Positions 60,580 through 64,000 of a stretch of DNA of 64,000 bases are shown piece after piece. Source of the DNA: an uncultured Sphaerochaeta sp. (GTDB lineage Bacteria; Spirochaetota; Spirochaetia; Sphaerochaetales; Sphaerochaetaceae); contig NZ_OY781063.1 of NCBI RefSeq assembly GCF_963676285.1, forward strand, positions 2,046,001 to 2,110,000, given 5' to 3'. Positions within the stretch are counted from its first letter, which is position 1, and every line of letters starts with the position of its first letter. The notes beneath the pieces are model-generated. The model did no database searches and was not told where the DNA came from. It saw only the letters and a program-made list of their open reading frames with translations. A program made the position numbers and the translations under genes.

Positions 60580-63394
60580 AACCTACCCTGACCTGAGCAC
60601 CCCAACCGCGATTCTTCCGCATGGCACTGAAATATGCCGAAACACGAAGCAAGCTGATCACTTGCCGTACCCCGAAGTTCTCAACAACGGCCATTGCAAG
60701 CAATCTGGAGATATCTCTCCCTGAGTAGAGTGGTCTATCATACTCACTGATGAACACAGCTGAGAGGGAAACCAGGATTCCCAACCCAATGGTGGCAGTG
60801 AAGAGCATCAGGGCAATGGGGAGATTGAGCAATCCAAGGACGGCCCCCAGTATCACAAACAACAACCCCTGCGCTTCAACGAATGGGCCAAGTAATTCGA
60901 AGATGAAGTAGTAGAGCATCCCAACCATACCAAGGCGTCCATACCGAGGATTACCAATCATGGAACTGTGGAAGAGCATGATGTCTATCAGGCCGCGATG
61001 CCAACGATTTCTCTGGCGCCTAAGCACCTTCCATTTCTCAGGAACCTCAGTCCAGCAGTTTGCATTGCATGCATACTGCACGCGGTATGGTTTGTGTTTC
61101 TCCCTCATGTACCGGGAGAGACGGACCACCAATTCCATGTCCTCTCCCACGGTATCCTTATGAAACTTGCCACTCTTAGTTAAGTATCCCCCGGTGGCGA
61201 TGGTTCTTTCCCGATGAAAAATACCGAAAGCTCCGCTGATAATGAGCAACAGGTTCATGCTTGCCCACCCAACACGTCCAGTCATGAAGGACCGGATGTA
61301 TTCCAGGCTTTGTAATCTGGCCAGGAAGTTATCAGGAAGGCGTACGTTGTCCAGTGCGCCCAACTCAACGGTGCATCCATTGACTGGGCAGATGTTTCCC
61401 CCTGTGGCGATACTCTCAATAGGTGTATCAAGCATAACGGAGACTGCCTTCAGGAGTGCATCGGGCTCAAGGAGAGAGTCGGCATCAATACCGCAGAAGA
61501 ACTCCTTGGTTGCAGTATTCAAACCAAGATTCAAGCTATCAGCCTTTCCCCCATTCACTTTGTCGACCACGATAAGATTGGGGATGCTCTTGTTCATGTA
61601 TATTCCACGTAGTGGACGGGTTGGAAGTCTTCTGGATACCATCTTGTCCTGTTTTTCCAGGTTGTAGTACTCGATCAAGGTTTTCAGGGTTGCATCCTTG
61701 GAGCCATCGTTGACCACAATCAGCTCATAGTCAGGATACTGTTGGTTCAGCAGACTATTGGTACTTTCTATGATATTGCTTGCTTCATTATACGCTGGGG
61801 CAATGATGGATACGGAAGGGAGGAGGCCTTTCTGGAAGAGCATCTGGCCATCCTTGGCTCTCCAGAGCCGGTTCTGGACATTGGCAGCACGGAATGAGAC
61901 TGCCAATACAGCAAGGTAGATGATATTGATCGTGACAGAGTAGTAGACAAGCAAATAGTTGAACCGGACCACATACAGGTTGAGTATTTCACGGGCATTG
62001 AGATCGATCAGGTTGGGTAACTCTGTTGCAAGGATGAGTAGAGGGAAAACCAAGAGAGTGGCTACCAAGAGAAGGATGAGCATGAGTCGCTGAGGGCGTT
62101 CCTGATGAGGTGTAGCACCAGGTCCTTTTGGGTTATGAGTTTTGAGTTGCATCCTCTCCAGAAGGTGTGGATCGACATATAGGATAAGCAGCTCCCTGAG
62201 TTTCTTATGGTTCTTTGCATGTTGCTTGATGAGTGAGAGCACCTCCTCCTGCCTCTCCTTGTTCTTGGTGGTATTGAGGAATTGGATCAATCCGCTGATA
62301 TGGAGTTGATCGGCCAAGGTGGTGATCAGGTCTGAAAGCTGTGGGCTCAAAGGTCCCTCATGTGATTCCAATATATAGGAGAGTCGGTTATCCAGTACTT
62401 TTGCAAGGATTGTCTTTTGCTGTGATGAAATCTGCTTTTCAAATCGCGTAAGCAACAGGAATATCAGCGATGGAGAGCGCTCGCTCATCTCTGTAAGCCC
62501 TTGGACCAGATCATCATGCAACCTGGTATGATTTGAGTATGCAAGCATCTCATGAATCAGACGCTTATCCTGAAGATTGGCATATGCCTTGATTACATAG
62601 GGAAGCGTATCCTGAAAGTGAGGTTCCTTGAACTCTGGAACAAGCAAGCGCTGCGGGAAATGCCGGCAAAGTGCTTTCAGTGCGGTATTGCGGACCTGTT
62701 TATTGGGAGTTTGTGCTTGTTCGACCAGATATTCCTTGAGCGATTCAGTCGAATAGAGCAGGGCATACTCACAAATGAGCAGTCGCATAGCAGGACTTTT
62801 TCGATTCAGCCGTTTGAGAAGATAGGGAAGCAACTGACTCTTGTATCCCAACAGGAGGGAGCGGTAGCGGCCAGCCATCCAGGAAGTGGAGTAATGGAGT
62901 TTCCTGAGCATGATGGAAAGTGCTTTTTTCTCTCCTATGCGCGCCAGTGCCTGAAACAGATAGAGGATAACCACCGGGTTTTTCTCTTGTTTTAGTGCAT
63001 CAAGCAATGTTTCCTTGATCTTAGGGACCTTTGCGAAATTTCTGAGTTTTGCAGCTGCCTCGATTCTTCCTAGTGCGGAGAACCCCCCTAGTCGCTTACC
63101 TATCTTTTTCATGTAGGAGGTATCGGTCAGATGATTGAGAAATTGTAGTTCCAACGCCTCATTGAACCGTAATGCTGGAGAAAGTCGGGAGAAAAGCCTG
63201 AGCAGGTCTTTTGTCTTGAATGCTTCCAGATGAAGCGTCTCGTATTGCAATTGTTCAAGCAAGCGCTTCTCAAGCGATCGTTCTTTTCTCTCTTGTAACC
63301 CTCTTGCCAAACGAGTGGTCAAGATGGCAAGCAAGAGGAGAAGATCAAAACAGAGGACTCCAATTGTCAAGCTGATGGCTAGTGCATTAGACAA
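60545..63394 (-). CDS. HEAT-repeat / GT2 membrane glycosyltransferase fusion
   Basis: About 949 residues. A short N-terminal membrane helix, then about 380 residues of HEAT-like helical repeats (30-420), two membrane helices (about 436-456, 473-500), a processive GT2 domain (526-803: VSIIAPAYNEAS, VVNDGSKDAT, DAD at 637-639, GEDME at 750-754, QRNRW at 794-798) and C-terminal membrane helices (825-885). The D, DxD, D, Q/R-xx-RW set is that of active cellulose/PNAG/hyaluronan-type synthases. TTG 63394 is chosen because AAGGGGG precedes it, one base after the upstream stop; TTG 63415 is an alternative. The HEAT module is an unusual addition, perhaps for partner or c-di-GMP effector binding. Confidence 0.82.
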   Translation of the reverse strand: MSNALAISLTIGVLCFDLLLLLAILTTRLARGLQERKERSLEKRLLEQLQYETLHLEAFKTKDLLRLFSRLSPALRFNEALELQFLNHLTDTSYMKKIGKRLGGFSALGRIEAAAKLRNFAKVPKIKETLLDALKQEKNPVVILYLFQALARIGEKKALSIMLRKLHYSTSWMAGRYRSLLLGYKSQLLPYLLKRLNRKSPAMRLLICEYALLYSTESLKEYLVEQAQTPNKQVRNTALKALCRHFPQRLLVPEFKEPHFQDTLPYVIKAYANLQDKRLIHEMLAYSNHTRLHDDLVQGLTEMSERSPSLIFLLLTRFEKQISSQQKTILAKVLDNRLSYILESHEGPLSPQLSDLITTLADQLHISGLIQFLNTTKNKERQEEVLSLIKQHAKNHKKLRELLILYVDPHLLERMQLKTHNPKGPGATPHQERPQRLMLILLLVATLLVFPLLILATELPNLIDLNAREILNLYVVRFNYLLVYYSVTINIIYLAVLAVSFRAANVQNRLWRAKDGQMLFQKGLLPSVSIIAPAYNEASNIIESTNSLLNQQYPDYELIVVNDGSKDATLKTLIEYYNLEKQDKMVSRRLPTRPLRGIYMNKSIPNLIVVDKVNGGKADSLNLGLNTATKEFFCGIDADSLLEPDALLKAVSVMLDTPIESIATGGNICPVNGCTVELGALDNVRLPDNFLARLQSLEYIRSFMTGRVGWASMNLLLIISGAFGIFHRERTIATGGYLTKSGKFHKDTVGEDMELVVRLSRYMREKHKPYRVQYACNANCWTEVPEKWKVLRRQRNRWHRGLIDIMLFHSSMIGNPRYGRLGMVGMLYYFIFELLGPFVEAQGLLFVILGAVLGLLNLPIALMLFTATIGLGILVSLSAVFISEYDRPLYSGRDISRLLAMAVVENFGVRQVISLLRVSAYFSAMRKNRGWGAQVRVGFKASTSQTKTK

Positions 63395-63395
63395 C

Positions 63396-64000
63396 TCAAG
63401 CCCCCTTCTTAGCAAGTATCTCGATCAGGCCAACCAGCTCATAGAGTGCGATAGGGCGGGAGAAAAAATGCATGATGCCTAAACTCTGTGCACGCTTTAC
63501 CGTTTGCTCCTGTTTGTTCACTGACATGAGGATGAAAGGAATCTTGCCGGCAGAGGGAGTTGCCAGCAGTTGTTTTCTCAATGTGAGTCCGCTGATTTTT
63601 GGGATAAGCAACTCACAAAGAATGAGATCCACAGAGTCAGTAAGTACACTCTCCTTTGCTGCAAGACCATTGTCTGCGGTAAGCACACGAAGTGATTGCT
63701 TTTCCAGGGTGTGTTGGACCAGGTCACGGGAAAACCCAGGGTTGTCAACCAGCAGCACAGTAAATACAGCTCTACTGCTGGCAGCATTTGTTGAGCTGGA
63801 GACAACGCCTCCTCCCTGCTTCTTTGCCAAACGAACTCTGAACAGGGTTGATTGGTTCACCAGCAGAGCCATTTGTTCAGGGTCTTGGTGTAGTGCTTTC
63901 GGTATTTCTGAAGAGTGGAAAATGCCCATGGAAACATTGATGGGGACGATGAATCGATCATCTTCGTGAATCAGGTTTCTCAGCTTTGTGACGCGATCGA
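63396..64000 (-). CDS. Pseudo-receiver protein, 5' end outside window
   Basis: The frame is open to the window end, so the start lies beyond 64000; ATG 63929 is internal. The upstream part (FIVPINVSMGIF, then ALLVNQSTLFRVRLAKKQGG) resembles the end of a GGDEF domain, tentatively. The rest is a response-regulator receiver fold (VFTVLLVDNPGFSRDLVQ) in which the three active residues are changed: the second acidic Asp is Asn, the phosphoacceptor is Glu (LILCELLIP), and the Lys is Arg (FSRPI). It cannot be phosphorylated normally and may be a constitutive docking domain. Directly upstream of and probably coupled to the GT2 synthase. Confidence 0.75.
   Translation of the reverse strand, partial: DRVTKLRNLIHEDDRFIVPINVSMGIFHSSEIPKALHQDPEQMALLVNQSTLFRVRLAKKQGGGVVSSSTNAASSRAVFTVLLVDNPGFSRDLVQHTLEKQSLRVLTADNGLAAKESVLTDSVDLILCELLIPKISGLTLRKQLLATPSAGKIPFILMSVNKQEQTVKRAQSLGIMHFFSRPIALYELVGLIEILAKKGA

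Overview
The window is a chromosomal segment of a free-living or host-associated spirochaete, most likely close to Sphaerochaeta. This is inferred from recalled protein resemblance rather than a search: MreB paralogues, a GTP-type PEP carboxykinase, sugar ABC and GPH transporters, a DUF1538/P-II pair, acyclic carotenoid genes and a U32 peptidase. No rRNA is present, so the assignment is tentative. There is one tRNA (Ala-GGC).

Layout. 1-3.4 kb: two tandem MreB-like genes (the first cut by the window edge) and a degenerate GGDEF-EAL membrane protein. 3.4-10.8 kb: a carbohydrate uptake operon (binding protein, two permeases, N-acetylhexosamine 1-kinase-like enzyme, DUF5107 protein) with a divergent AraC regulator. 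10.9-21.7 kb: a beta-lactamase-fold gene, then a horizontally acquired island holding a broken methyltransferase, an S24 phage-type repressor, a complete three-component ABC conflict system (ABC-3C), a holin-like and spanin-like lysis pair and several small membrane proteins. The island is bounded by two 256-bp copies of the 3' end of the beta-lactamase-fold gene and lies next to tRNA-Ala. 22-40.6 kb: mainly housekeeping and metabolic genes: DUF1538 transporter with tandem P-II protein, asd, Nudix, U32 peptidase, MFS, cNMP-binding protein, PEPCK, WYL regulator, uracil permease, iron ADH, RNase D, PanE-like, M20 peptidase, aldo-keto reductase, DUF1801.

40.66-52.5 kb: a complete type I-E CRISPR-Cas locus. 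The array has 61 repeats and 60 spacers with an exact 61-bp period, and it is followed by cas2, cas1, cas5, cas7, cas6e, cse2, cas8e and cas3, all transcribed leftward. 52.9-55.4 kb: a diguanylate cyclase translationally coupled to a B12-binding protein that carries the Wx9EH and ExHxxG signatures of CarH-type light sensors. A solitary two-repeat CRISPR-like unit with one 33-nt spacer lies just upstream. 56-60.6 kb: five overlapping genes, crtI-crtB-cruF-polysaccharide deacetylase-GH16. 60.5-64 kb: a HEAT-repeat/GT2 membrane synthase and a pseudo-receiver protein that runs off the window.

Main points of interest: (1) the B12 light sensor linked to c-di-GMP synthesis beside carotenoid genes; (2) the orphan mini-CRISPR unit near the cas operon, resembling crRNA-like regulatory RNAs; (3) the ABC-3C system and duplicated RBS-hairpin leaders within the island; (4) several genes whose start codon sits 6-8 nt after a -10 box, suggesting leaderless mRNAs.
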